Below, piece by piece: positions 1 to 8,082 of a stretch of 64,000 nt of DNA. The translations under genes and the position numbers were made by a program. The DNA comes from Streptomyces phaeochromogenes (GTDB taxonomy: Bacteria > Actinomycetota > Actinomycetes > Streptomycetales > Streptomycetaceae), in assembly GCF_001418655.1 (NCBI RefSeq), contig NZ_LIQZ01000159.1, positions 1 through 64,000 on the forward strand, given 5' to 3'. The notes beneath the pieces are model-generated. The model ran no database searches. It had not been told where the DNA came from and saw only the letters and a program-made list of their open reading frames with translations. Positions within the stretch are counted from its first letter, which is position 1. Every line of letters begins with the position of its first letter.

Positions 1-1127
1 CTCCGGTGCTCGCCCTGTCCGCCGAGCGGCTCGATCACAATCTGCGGCTCATGGAGACGTACTCGGTCCGGCATGGGCTCACCTTCGCCCCGCACGGCAA
101 GACCTCCATGGCTCCCCAGCTTTTTCAGCGGCAGATCGAGCATGGGGCCTGGGGGATCACGCTGGCCGTGCCTCATCAGGTGCGGGTCGCGCGGGCGTTC
201 GGGGTCCAGCGGGTCTTCCTGGCGAATGAAGTGGTGGACGCCGCCGCTCTGAAGTGGGTTTCCTCCCAGCTCGACGCCGATCCCGAGTTTCGTTTCGTCT
301 GTTATGTCGACTCCGTGCGCGGGGTGGAGTTGATGGACTCCGCGTTGCGGGGTGCTGTTCGGCCCGTGGACGTCGTTGTCGAGCTGGCTGCCGGTGAGGG
401 CGCCCGGACCGGGGTGCGGACGGAGGCCGAGTGCGCCGCCGTCGCGGATGCCGTCGCCGGTGTGGACACCCTGCGGCTGGTGGGTGTCGCGGGGTACGAG
501 GGTGAGGTGCCGGACGCCGATTCGGAGCGGGTGCGCGGGTGGCTTCGGCGGCTGGTCGCGCTCGCCGTCGACTTCGACAAGGACGGTCGCTTCGACGGGC
601 TCGAAGAGATCGTGGTCAGTGCGGGCGGCAGCGCCTGGTTCGATGCCGTTGCCGATGTCTTTGCCGGGATTCCTGAACTCTCCGTGCCTGTACTGAAGTT
701 GCTGCGGTCCGGTGCCTACGTCTCGCACGACGACGGGCACTACCGGAAGATCACTCCGTTCAACCGGGTTCCCGAGGAGGGTGCCCTCCAGCCCGCGTTC
801 CGGCTCTGGGCCCAGGTCGTTTCCCGTCCGTCGGCCGAGCAGGCCTTCGCCAACGCGGGCAAGCGCGATGCCGCCTACGACCTTGATCTGCCCGAGGTGC
901 AGGTGGTGCGCTCGGATGCGGGTGAGCGGCCGGCCGACGGTGTCACGGTCACCGGGCTGTCCGACCAGCACGCCTGGATTCGTACGGACGAAGGCGTCGA
1001 ACTTCATGTCGGCGACTGGGTGGGGATGGGGCTCTCCCACCCCTGTACCTCCTTCGACAAGTGGGAGCTGATTCCGGTGGTGGAGCAGGACGGCACGGTC
1101 GTCGACTACATCCGCACCTACTTCTAG
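1..1127 (+). CDS. Amino-acid deaminase, alanine-racemase fold (5' truncated by window)
   Basis: PLP-dependent fold-type III enzyme related to D-serine/D-threonine dehydratases (DSD1-like) and annotated in streptomycetes as amino acid deaminase; it would convert a D-amino acid to a keto acid and ammonia. The frame is already open at base 3, and the in-frame GTG at base 6 lacks the usual N-terminal 40 or so residues, so the true start lies upstream of the window. The motif HGKTSMAP near the visible N-terminus carries the predicted PLP lysine, and the C-terminal Ser-His-Pro-Cys segment (GLSHPCTSFDKW) fits the zinc-ligand region of this family. Its stop is followed 9 nt later by a D-aminoacylase gene, which suggests one operon: the acylase frees D-amino acids and this enzyme deaminates them. 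The family call is firm; the substrate is inferred. Confidence 0.85.
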   Translation, partial: PVLALSAERLDHNLRLMETYSVRHGLTFAPHGKTSMAPQLFQRQIEHGAWGITLAVPHQVRVARAFGVQRVFLANEVVDAAALKWVSSQLDADPEFRFVCYVDSVRGVELMDSALRGAVRPVDVVVELAAGEGARTGVRTEAECAAVADAVAGVDTLRLVGVAGYEGEVPDADSERVRGWLRRLVALAVDFDKDGRFDGLEEIVVSAGGSAWFDAVADVFAGIPELSVPVLKLLRSGAYVSHDDGHYRKITPFNRVPEEGALQPAFRLWAQVVSRPSAEQAFANAGKRDAAYDLDLPEVQVVRSDAGERPADGVTVTGLSDQHAWIRTDEGVELHVGDWVGMGLSHPCTSFDKWELIPVVEQDGTVVDYIRTYF

Positions 1128-1136
1128 GAGCCCGCC

Positions 1137-2762
1137 ATGATGGACCTCGTAGTGCGTGACGTGGAGGTTGTCGACGGGAGCGGAGGCCCCTCCTACCGGG
1201 CCGACGTGGGGATCGAGGGCGGCCGGATCACGGCCGTCGTCCAGGAGGCCGCTGCTGCCGGGTGCCTGCGGCCCGTCGCCCGTCGGGTCCTGGACGCCGA
1301 GGGGCTCGTCCTCTCCCCCGGCTTCATCGACATGCACGCCCACAGCGATCTGGCCCTGCTGCGGGACCCCGACCACAGCGCGAAGGTCGCGCAGGGCGTG
1401 ACGCTGGAGGTCATCGGGCAGGACGGGCTGTCGTACGCGCCCGTCGACGACCGGACCCTCGCCGAGGTGCGCAGGGCCATCACCGGGTGGAACGGCAACG
1501 GGGACGACATCGACTTCACCTGGCGGTCCGTGGGCGAGTATCTGGACCGGCTGGATCATGGTTTCGACGGTGAGGGCATCGCAGTCAATGCCGCCTATCT
1601 GATTCCTCAGGGCTCGGTGCGGATGCTCGCCGTCGGCTGGGACGACCGCGCGGCGACGCCACGGGAACTGGACCGGATGCGGCAGTTGGTCGCCGAGGGG
1701 ATGAGGGAGGGCGCGGTCGGCATGTCCTCCGGGCTCACCTACACCCCGGGCATGTACGCCAAGGACGCCGAACTCACCGAGCTGTGCCGGGTGGTGGCCG
1801 AGTACGGCGGCTACTACTGCCCGCACCATCGGTCGTACGGAGCCGGCGCCCTGGACGCGTACAGAGAGATGGTGGACCTTACGCGCGAGGCGGGCTGCTC
1901 CCTTCATCTGGCCCACGCCACCATGAACTTCGGTGTGAACAAGGGCAGGGGGCCCGAGCTGCTGGCGCTCGTCGATGACGCGCTGGCCGGTGGGGCCGAC
2001 ATCAGCCTCGACACCTATCCGTACACGCCCGGCTGTACGACTCTCGTGGCCATGCTGCCCAGTTGGGCGAGCGAGGGCGGGCCCGAGGCGATTCTCGCCC
2101 GGCTGAAGGACGACGGGACCGCCGAGCGGATCCGGCATCACATGGAGGTGGTGGGCGCGGACGGGTGCCATGGCGTTCCCATCGAGTGGGACACCATCGA
2201 GATCTCGGGGGTCGCCGATGCGGCGCTCGCGGAATATGTGGGCAGGACGGTTCAGGAGTCCGCCGACGCTCGTGGAGAGGCCCCCTGGACCACCGCGCGG
2301 CGGCTGCTCCTCGACGACGGGCTCGGCTCGACGATCCTCCAGCACGTCGGCCACGAGGAGAACGTGCAGGCGATCATGCGGCACCGCGTCCACACCGGCG
2401 GCTCGGACGGCATCCTGCGCGGCGACAAGCCGCACCCGCGCGCGTACGGCACGTTCCCGCAGTATCTCGGCCGGTACGTGCGGGAGTTGGGCGTTCTCGG
2501 TCTTGAGGAGTGCGTCGCCCATCTGACGTCGCGGCCCGCGGCCCGGCTGCGGCTGCCCGACCGGGGGCTGGTCCGTGAGGGGTACCGGGCGGATCTGGTG
2601 CTGTTCGATCCGGCCACGGTGGCGGCGGGGTCGACCTTCGAGAACCCTCGTACGCTGCCGACCGGCATCCCGTACGTCCTGATCGACGGGCGTTTCGTCG
2701 TGGAGGACGGGCGCCGGACGGATGTGCTCGCGGGGCGGGCGGTCCGCCGGACTGCTCCGTGA
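1137..2762 (+). CDS. N-acyl-D-amino-acid deacylase (D-aminoacylase), amidohydrolase family
   Basis: A 541-residue amidohydrolase predicted to hydrolyse N-acyl-D-amino acids to free D-amino acids in the cytoplasm. The N-terminal beta-sandwich leads to the metal motif HAHSDL (His67, His69), followed by the TIM-barrel and a C-terminal segment ending in a typical 'RADLVLFD..' strand. The start ATG at 1137 follows an AGGAG at 1126-1130 that overlaps the stop of the preceding deaminase, so the two are probably translated from one message. Odd point: where classical D-aminoacylases have an Asn-Cys-Gly metal-site segment, this protein has Gln-Asp-Gly (VIGQDGLSYAP), as in a subset of the family, so metal coordination may differ. 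The exact substrate is not visible in the sequence. Confidence 0.87.
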   Translation: MMDLVVRDVEVVDGSGGPSYRADVGIEGGRITAVVQEAAAAGCLRPVARRVLDAEGLVLSPGFIDMHAHSDLALLRDPDHSAKVAQGVTLEVIGQDGLSYAPVDDRTLAEVRRAITGWNGNGDDIDFTWRSVGEYLDRLDHGFDGEGIAVNAAYLIPQGSVRMLAVGWDDRAATPRELDRMRQLVAEGMREGAVGMSSGLTYTPGMYAKDAELTELCRVVAEYGGYYCPHHRSYGAGALDAYREMVDLTREAGCSLHLAHATMNFGVNKGRGPELLALVDDALAGGADISLDTYPYTPGCTTLVAMLPSWASEGGPEAILARLKDDGTAERIRHHMEVVGADGCHGVPIEWDTIEISGVADAALAEYVGRTVQESADARGEAPWTTARRLLLDDGLGSTILQHVGHEENVQAIMRHRVHTGGSDGILRGDKPHPRAYGTFPQYLGRYVRELGVLGLEECVAHLTSRPAARLRLPDRGLVREGYRADLVLFDPATVAAGSTFENPRTLPTGIPYVLIDGRFVVEDGRRTDVLAGRAVRRTAP

Positions 2763-2777
2763 CCGCCCGCCGCGGGA

Positions 2778-3689
2778 TCACGGCTTGGGCAGGGTGCACC
2801 CGCTCGCGCTCAGGTCGAGCTTGTTGTCGACGCCGAAGCACGCCGGGATCTGGTAGGTCTCCTGGGCGTAGTTGATGCCCGCGCGGACGGTCACGTTGCC
2901 GCTCTCGTCGACCTCACAGGGGTTGTTGTCGGTGCAGCGACCGCCGTCCTCGTTGCCGGTGTTGTTGACGGCGACGACGTTGCCGGTGGCGTTGTCGACG
3001 ACGGGCGAGCCCGAGGTGCCGCCGATGGTCTGGCAGGCCGAGGTGTAGCGGACCGAGTCCTTCCAGGTCCAGGCACCTTCCCTGAGGCGGTAGGCGAAGC
3101 CGTCGACGTTGCAGGCGTACGTCCGCTTCCAGTAGCCCGAGACGACCGTGATGGCGGTCCCGGCGACCGGGTGCGTGTCGTTCATCGTCAACGGGCTGAT
3201 GTTGTACGAGCTCTTGATCTGCGCGTACGTGGTGGTGAGCTGGTACAGCGAGACGTCCGTGTCGGTCATCGTCGCGTACGCGATCTTGCTGGCGCGCAGG
3301 GTGGCGACCCGGGTGCCCGCGGCGTTGAGCAGGCCGAAGGTGCGGCTGGAGGCCTGGTCGACGATGACCTCACCGGCCGCGGGGAAGCCGGTCTCCAGAC
3401 AGTGGCCGTTGGACATGACCATCGCCGGGTCGTTGTCCTCCGAGTCCGGGAAGCGGACGACGGAGCCCGAGCAGTTGCTGAGCGAGACGGTGCCGGCGAA
3501 GTTGACGGCCTGGACGGTCGGCGCGGTGATCCTGGACACGGCCGCCGTCGTGGAGGTGACGGCGTCTCTGACCACCGAGGTGGCGGTCTCCGTGTCAACG
3601 GCCGCAGGTTCGGGCGCCGCGACCGCGGGTGCCGCGCCCGCCCCGGCTATCACCAGGGCGAAGAGCGCGGCGCCGAGAGGCTTTCTCAT
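2778..3689 (-). CDS. Secreted trypsin-like serine protease
   Basis: A 303-residue exported protein. The N-terminal signal peptide (MRKPL, then an Ala-rich hydrophobic stretch ending AVAAP near residue 26) is followed by a chymotrypsin-fold domain. The catalytic triad can be placed: His96 in SNGHC, Asp145 in MTDTDVSLY and Ser228 in GGTSGSPV. At least six Cys residues in the mature part suggest disulphides. The ATG at 3689 is preceded on the minus strand by GAGGGG at good spacing. It converges on the D-aminoacylase gene with a 15-nt gap and no clear terminator between them. It probably acts outside the cell as a protease or in peptide processing; the substrate is unknown. Confidence 0.88.
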   Translation of the reverse strand: MRKPLGAALFALVIAGAGAAPAVAAPEPAAVDTETATSVVRDAVTSTTAAVSRITAPTVQAVNFAGTVSLSNCSGSVVRFPDSEDNDPAMVMSNGHCLETGFPAAGEVIVDQASSRTFGLLNAAGTRVATLRASKIAYATMTDTDVSLYQLTTTYAQIKSSYNISPLTMNDTHPVAGTAITVVSGYWKRTYACNVDGFAYRLREGAWTWKDSVRYTSACQTIGGTSGSPVVDNATGNVVAVNNTGNEDGGRCTDNNPCEVDESGNVTVRAGINYAQETYQIPACFGVDNKLDLSASGCTLPKP

Positions 3690-4018
3690 GTGGGGGTCCC
3701 CTCATTGTGACTCGGGCGGCCGGAGAATTTCCGGCCGCCACATGTCTGTCATGCACATTGTGAAGTGAGAGGGGGGTGCGGGCAAGGAGCCGCTTCAGGC
3801 GCGGCGTTGGCGGATTCCCTCGCATTCCCGGACTGCTCCTGCCCATCCCCCCGGAACGGTGAACGTGAACGGGGTCGCCCCCCGGGAGCCGTGCGGCGGT
3901 CCGGCCGGCTCGGGTGCGGCCCGGCCGGTGCCGGGCAGGCCGACCTGCCGAGTCCGGCGGCCACGCGGCTCCTCGTCCGGCGGCTCCTCGTCCGGCGGCT
4001 GCTCGGGCCGGGTGACGG
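3690..4018. other. Non-coding gap with short tandem repeat
   Basis: No gene is supported here. It should hold the promoter of the secreted protease (towards 3690). Next to the end of the following minus-strand gene lies a tandem repeat: the 15-nt unit GGCTCCTCGTCCGGC occurs at 3967-3981 and 3982-3996, with a decayed third copy to about 4009. I see no convincing hairpin terminator. Confidence 0.5.
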
Positions 4019-4753
4019 TTACTTGGGCCCTTTGGTGCCGCCCTGGCCGCGCCCAGGCTTGCCGTCGGAGTTGCCCGGGCCCCTCGGGCTCGTGCCGGCG
4101 GTGGGCGTGGAGGGGGCCGAAGAGGTGGTGGGGGACTTGGCCGAGGGGTTCTCGGTCCCGTCGCCCGCCGGGGCGAGGCTCGCCGAGCTGCTCGGGTCCC
4201 CTGCGCGAGACGGCTCCCCGCCGTCGGACGACCGTGCGGCGGGGGCTCCGCCCGAGGACTTGGCGTCCGTGGGCGACGCGGGATCCCCGGCCGTCGGGCT
4301 CGTGCGGTCCTCGTTGCCTCGCGCTCCGCCGTCCGACGGCCCGAAGGCGAACCCGGCCATCACGGCGGCCAGGGACACCGCGCCCACCGCCCCGGCGGCG
4401 ACCGCCACACGCCGTGACGGCAAGGCTCCGGGCTTCCGCCGGGAGCGACGGCCGCCGGCCCGGTGGCCGTCACCCGGACGGCCGCCGCCGACCCGGCGGC
4501 GATCTTCCGCACCGGCTGCCACGGGCGGCAGCTCGCGGGTCTCGTCGTACGCGTTCTGCCAGCCGTGGGCAGTCGCCGGGTCGGCGTACTCGTCGTACGC
4601 CGGGGCCTCCTCGGCCTGCGGGTGGTACACGATCGGCGGGACCACGGACTCGTCGCCTTCCCGATGCGCACCATGGGTGTCCGGCGCGCCGGCCGCGTTG
4701 TTCGCGGCGTTCGCGCCGGACACCCCGTTTTCGTTCTCAGGTGGCCTCGACAT
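4019..4753 (-). CDS. Hypothetical single-pass membrane protein with low-complexity tail
   Basis: A 244-residue protein with no recognised enzymatic domain. Residues 1-115 are hydrophilic, charged and probably cytoplasmic, ending in a basic cluster (RRSRRKPGALPSRR). One hydrophobic segment follows (VAVAAGAVGAVSLAAVMAGF). The rest is a Ser/Pro/Gly/Ala/Thr-rich extracytoplasmic tail ending GQGGTKGPK. The basic-then-hydrophobic order predicts N-in, C-out. Similar orphan proteins are common in streptomycetes. The next gene (aminotransferase) is divergent, so this gene is monocistronic. I do not recognise a function. Confidence 0.7.
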   Translation of the reverse strand: MSRPPENENGVSGANAANNAAGAPDTHGAHREGDESVVPPIVYHPQAEEAPAYDEYADPATAHGWQNAYDETRELPPVAAGAEDRRRVGGGRPGDGHRAGGRRSRRKPGALPSRRVAVAAGAVGAVSLAAVMAGFAFGPSDGGARGNEDRTSPTAGDPASPTDAKSSGGAPAARSSDGGEPSRAGDPSSSASLAPAGDGTENPSAKSPTTSSAPSTPTAGTSPRGPGNSDGKPGRGQGGTKGPK

Positions 4754-4879
4754 GGCCGCGCATTGTAGGGACGGGAGAGGCCGACGGGACAGCTACCGAC
4801 GATAACCACCCAAACCGCCGCGTCTCACGTGGTGGAAAACACGGCCCGAGGGGCGTTACCGGGCCGTAAGCTCACGGAC

Positions 4880-6091
4880 ATGCAGGTGATCCAGTCGACC
4901 AAGCTCGCCAACGTCTGTTACGAGATCCGGGGCCCGGTGCTCGAGGAGGCGATGCGGCTCGAAGCGGCTGGGCATCGCATTCTCAAGCTGAACACGGGGA
5001 ACCCGGCCGCGTTCGGGTTCGAGTGTCCGCCCGAGATCCTGGAGGACATCCTCCGCAACGTCTCGTCGGCACACGGGTACGGCGACGCGAAGGGCCTGCT
5101 GGCGGCGCGCCGGGCCGTCGTCATGCACAACCAGACCCTCGGCATCGAGACCGACGTCGAGCACGTCTTCATCGGCAACGGCGTCTCCGAGCTCATCGTG
5201 ATGGCGATGCAGGGGCTGCTGGACGACGGCGACGAGGTGCTCGTACCGGCGCCCGACTACCCCCTGTGGACCGCCGCCGTGTCGCTGTCCGGCGGTACGG
5301 CCGTGCACTACCGGTGCGACGAGCAGTCCGACTGGATGCCCGATCTGGCCGACGTGGAGCGGAAGGTCACCGACCGCACCAAGGCGATCGTGATCATCAA
5401 CCCGAACAACCCGACGGGCGCGGTCTACGACGAGGCGATGCTGCGCGGGCTGACCGACATCGCCCGCCGCCACAACCTGCTGGTCTGCTCGGACGAGATC
5501 TACGACAAGATCCTGTACGACGAGGCCACGCACACACCGACCGCCAAGGTCGCCCCGGACCTGCTGACGCTCACCTTCAACGGCATGTCGAAGGCGTACC
5601 GGGTGGCCGGGTACCGGGTCGGGTGGATGTCGATCTCGGGGCCGCGGGCGCACGCCGACTCGTACATCGAGGGGCTGACCATCCTCGCGAACATGCGGCT
5701 GTGCGCGAACATGCCGGGGCAGCACGGTGTGGTCGCCGCGCTGAGCGGGCGGCAGACGATCAACGAGCTCGTGCTTCCCGGCGGGCGGCTGCGGGAGCAG
5801 CGGGACGTGGCGCACGCGCTGCTGACGCAGATTCCCGGCGTGACGTGCGTGAAGCCGAAGGGCGCGCTCTATCTCTTCCCGCGCCTCGATCCGAAGGTCT
5901 TCAAGATCAAGGACGACCGGCAGATGGTGCTGGACCTGCTGCGGACCGAGAAGATCATGGTGGTGCAGGGAACGGGCTTCAACTGGCCGGAGCCCGATCA
6001 CTTCCGGGTCGTCACCCTGCCCACGGCCCGGGACCTGACGGACGCCGTGACCCGGATCGGAAACTTCCTGGACGGGTACGGCCAGCCCTGA
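4880..6091 (+). CDS. PLP-dependent aminotransferase, AlaA-like (class I/II)
   Basis: A 403-residue fold-type I aminotransferase of the alanine-synthesising (AlaA/alaT-like) group, expected to interconvert pyruvate and alanine with glutamate/2-oxoglutarate. Landmarks are NTGNPAAFGF near the N-terminus, INPNNPTGAVYD, DEIYDKILYD and the PLP-lysine motif NGMSKAYRVAGYRVGW. I chose the ATG at 4880 (MQVIQSTKLANVCYEIRGP), which matches the family start, over an in-frame GTG at 4829 that would add 17 poorly conserved residues. It is divergent from the membrane-protein gene at 4753. Confidence in the family is high; the exact amino donor is inferred. Confidence 0.88.
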   Translation: MQVIQSTKLANVCYEIRGPVLEEAMRLEAAGHRILKLNTGNPAAFGFECPPEILEDILRNVSSAHGYGDAKGLLAARRAVVMHNQTLGIETDVEHVFIGNGVSELIVMAMQGLLDDGDEVLVPAPDYPLWTAAVSLSGGTAVHYRCDEQSDWMPDLADVERKVTDRTKAIVIINPNNPTGAVYDEAMLRGLTDIARRHNLLVCSDEIYDKILYDEATHTPTAKVAPDLLTLTFNGMSKAYRVAGYRVGWMSISGPRAHADSYIEGLTILANMRLCANMPGQHGVVAALSGRQTINELVLPGGRLREQRDVAHALLTQIPGVTCVKPKGALYLFPRLDPKVFKIKDDRQMVLDLLRTEKIMVVQGTGFNWPEPDHFRVVTLPTARDLTDAVTRIGNFLDGYGQP

Positions 6092-6148
6092 CGCCCAATC
6101 AGTCACGCTCCGTGGTCACCCGGCCCGCTTTTCCGAACCAGCTCAACT

Positions 6149-6163
6149 TTAGACGAAATCTAA
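6149..6163. promoter_or_regulatory. Operator-like inverted repeat TTAGA-N5-TCTAA with adjacent -10
   Basis: A perfect 5-bp inverted repeat, TTAGACGAAATCTAA, followed directly by a candidate -10 hexamer TAGGAT at 6166-6171. It would sit in the promoter spacer of the gene starting at 6205, where a repressor could block RNA polymerase. The layout resembles Fur/PerR- or MarR-type sites, but no regulator gene is adjacent, so the cognate protein is unknown. Confidence 0.45.
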
Positions 6164-6204
6164 GCTAGGATGGTTTCCTGTCAGAGCACAGGAGGCCATC
6201 TCCC

Positions 6205-6633
6205 ATGTACGAACCGATCCGCACCAAGTCGGTCCACACGATGGCCGGCACCGCCGACTTTCCCCATCGGTCGCGCGAAGAGGAGCTGGACATCCAGCTC
6301 GCCGGTCACCTCGCGGCACTGCTGGCCGTGACCGACGAGCTGCGCGGGATCGAACCGTCCGCCGAGCTCAACGTCGCCGCCGAGCGGCTGACCGGGCAGA
6401 TCGCGCGTCTTCGCGGGGGCCGTCCGCCGGTCCGCGCGTCGGTGACCGGTGCCGGTACCACCGTCGAGTCCGCCCAGGTCACGGCGCTCCATGAGCGGGC
6501 GCACGCCCTCGCGGGCCGCGCCCTCGTCGTCGCGGCGTCCCGCGCCGACACGGCTGCCGCGATCCTGGCCGCCGAGCGCATGGACGCGCACACGGCGGCC
6601 ACCGAGGCCCGCCGCACACTCACCACCCACTGA
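6205..6633 (+). CDS. Conserved hypothetical helical protein
   Basis: A 142-residue soluble protein beginning MYEPIRTKSVHTMAG. From residue 25 onward it is predicted mostly alpha-helical and Ala/Leu/Arg-rich (DIQLAGHLAALLAVTDELR; HERAHALAGRALVVAAS), which could form a helical bundle. There is no signal peptide or membrane segment and I do not recognise a named domain. It has its own promoter region containing the TTAGA/TCTAA inverted repeat and an AGGAGG-like ribosome site (acAGGAGGcc) about 9 nt before the ATG, so expression may be regulated. It lies between an aminotransferase and a solute-binding-protein cluster with sizeable gaps on both sides. Function unknown. Confidence 0.72.
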   Translation: MYEPIRTKSVHTMAGTADFPHRSREEELDIQLAGHLAALLAVTDELRGIEPSAELNVAAERLTGQIARLRGGRPPVRASVTGAGTTVESAQVTALHERAHALAGRALVVAASRADTAAAILAAERMDAHTAATEARRTLTTH

Positions 6634-6993
6634 GCGTCCGGGCTCGCGCCACCTGTTGGACTTCTCGACTCGCGCCACCTGTCGAGCGTCCGGGATCCTG
6701 CTGAGCGTCCGGGCTCGCGTCTCCCGTTGAGCCTCCGGCTCCCCCGATCGGCCCCGGCCCGCGTGCGCCCGCAGTGACGCGCGGGCCGGGTGCCATTGCG
6801 TTCCGCCGGGCGCCCGATGATGAACCTGCGGGTCGGTGGGGGTTGAGCGCACAGTTCCCCGCGCCCCCACGGGGCGCCCCTGGCCCGGCCCTAGCCGGAT
6901 CGCGCCGCTCCGGTTGCGTACTGGGATGGGTCGGCCACTCCGTGTTCACCCGGAGCGCCGGGGAATGTTGGGTTCCGGGAGCAGGCTCCAGGT
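6634..6993. repeat. Non-coding gap with direct repeats and a dispersed Streptomyces hairpin
   Basis: No gene is supported. Three direct copies of a GAGCGTCCGGG-type unit occur at 6632-6648, 6684-6700 (variant 3' half) and 6703-6719, and CTCGCGCCACCTGT occurs twice between them. Further on, around 6847-6877, is CACAGTTCCCCGCGCCCC followed by the small hairpin GCGCCCC-cac-GGGGCGC (6861-6877). This is the same core as the large hairpin at 11511-11560, so it is a second copy of a dispersed element. The last 100 nt should carry the promoter of the gene at 6994. Confidence 0.55.
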
Positions 6994-8070
6994 GTGAGAC
7001 GAATAGTCGCCATCGTCCTGGCGGTGTTCCTGATCGGCGGAGTTGCAGCAGCCGTCGTCGCGGGCCGCGAAGAGCAGGACAAGAGCACGGCAACGAAGAC
7101 CGTGCTGGGAGTGATCGGATCGGAGAAGGCGGAGTTCTTCGCCGATCCGGATGTGGTGAAGGCCCTCGCTGCCAAGGGCTACACCCTGAAGACGGAGACC
7201 TCCGGGTCCTGGGCCATGGAGGGACTCGACCTCAAGGGGTACGACTTCGCCTTCCCGTCCAGCCAGGCCCCCGCCGACGAACTGGCCGCGAAGTACGGCG
7301 TACGGCAGCCCCTGCCGCGCCCCTTCTACTCGCCCCTCGTGGTCGTGGCGCACCGAAGCGCCGCCGGGGTGCTGGCCGACAACGGGCTCGCGACCCTGCC
7401 GGCCAAGGGCAACGGCACGTTCAGGATGTCCGCCTACCTCAAGGCCGCCGGCGCCGACCGGACCTGGCAACAGCTCAAGGGGGCAGAGCGGCACGGTGAG
7501 TTGAGCGGCACGCTCTTCATCTCCACCACGGATCCGACCAGTTCGAACTCCGGCGCGCTCTACCTCGCCGCCGCCTCGTACGTCGCCGACGGCGGCCGGG
7601 TCGCCGACGGCACCGCGGCGGTGAACCGTACGGCACCGCTGATGCGCAAGCTGATCAGCGTCCAGGGCGCCCAGCAGACCAGTTCGGACGCGGCGTTCAG
7701 GGACTTCATCAGCGGCGTCGGCAACCCGCTCGTCCTCGTGTACGAGTCGCAGGTCGCCTCGCTGCTCGCGCAGGGCCAGGACGTCGGCGACCTGACCGTC
7801 CTCTACCCCGACACCACCGCGAACAGCGACCACACCGTCGTCCCCCTCACGGACGAGGGCCGGGCGCTCGGTGAACTCCTCGGCACGGACAAGGAGTTGC
7901 GGAAGCTCGCGGTACGGCACGGGTTCCGGCCGCAGGGCACCAGCGCCGAGTTCACGGCGGCCACCGCCGCCCACACCACGTATCTCAACCAGAAGCTGAC
8001 CGGTGTCCGGCAGTCGCCCGTGCCCGCCTCCAAGGTGCTGCACGAGATGGCACGCCGGGCGCGGGGCTAG
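6994..8070 (+). CDS. Membrane-anchored extracellular solute-binding protein
   Basis: A 358-residue protein with a single N-terminal hydrophobic segment (IVAIVLAVFLIGGVAAAVVAG) and no lipobox, followed by a type-2 periplasmic-binding-protein-like domain. Typical pieces are VLGVIGSEKAEFF, KGYDFAFPSSQAP, PFYSPLVVVA and TTDPTSSNSGALYLA, the last resembling the binding loop of bacterial extracellular solute-binding proteins. GTG at 6994 is chosen because the next codons form the positively charged start MRRIV. No permease or ATPase lies nearby. Instead telA, a VWA protein with its own solute-binding domain, and a small membrane protein follow closely, so a sensing or surface role seems as likely as transport. 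The ligand is unknown. Confidence 0.78.
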   Translation: MRRIVAIVLAVFLIGGVAAAVVAGREEQDKSTATKTVLGVIGSEKAEFFADPDVVKALAAKGYTLKTETSGSWAMEGLDLKGYDFAFPSSQAPADELAAKYGVRQPLPRPFYSPLVVVAHRSAAGVLADNGLATLPAKGNGTFRMSAYLKAAGADRTWQQLKGAERHGELSGTLFISTTDPTSSNSGALYLAAASYVADGGRVADGTAAVNRTAPLMRKLISVQGAQQTSSDAAFRDFISGVGNPLVLVYESQVASLLAQGQDVGDLTVLYPDTTANSDHTVVPLTDEGRALGELLGTDKELRKLAVRHGFRPQGTSAEFTAATAAHTTYLNQKLTGVRQSPVPASKVLHEMARRARG

Positions 8071-8082
8071 GGGGAACAGCAA

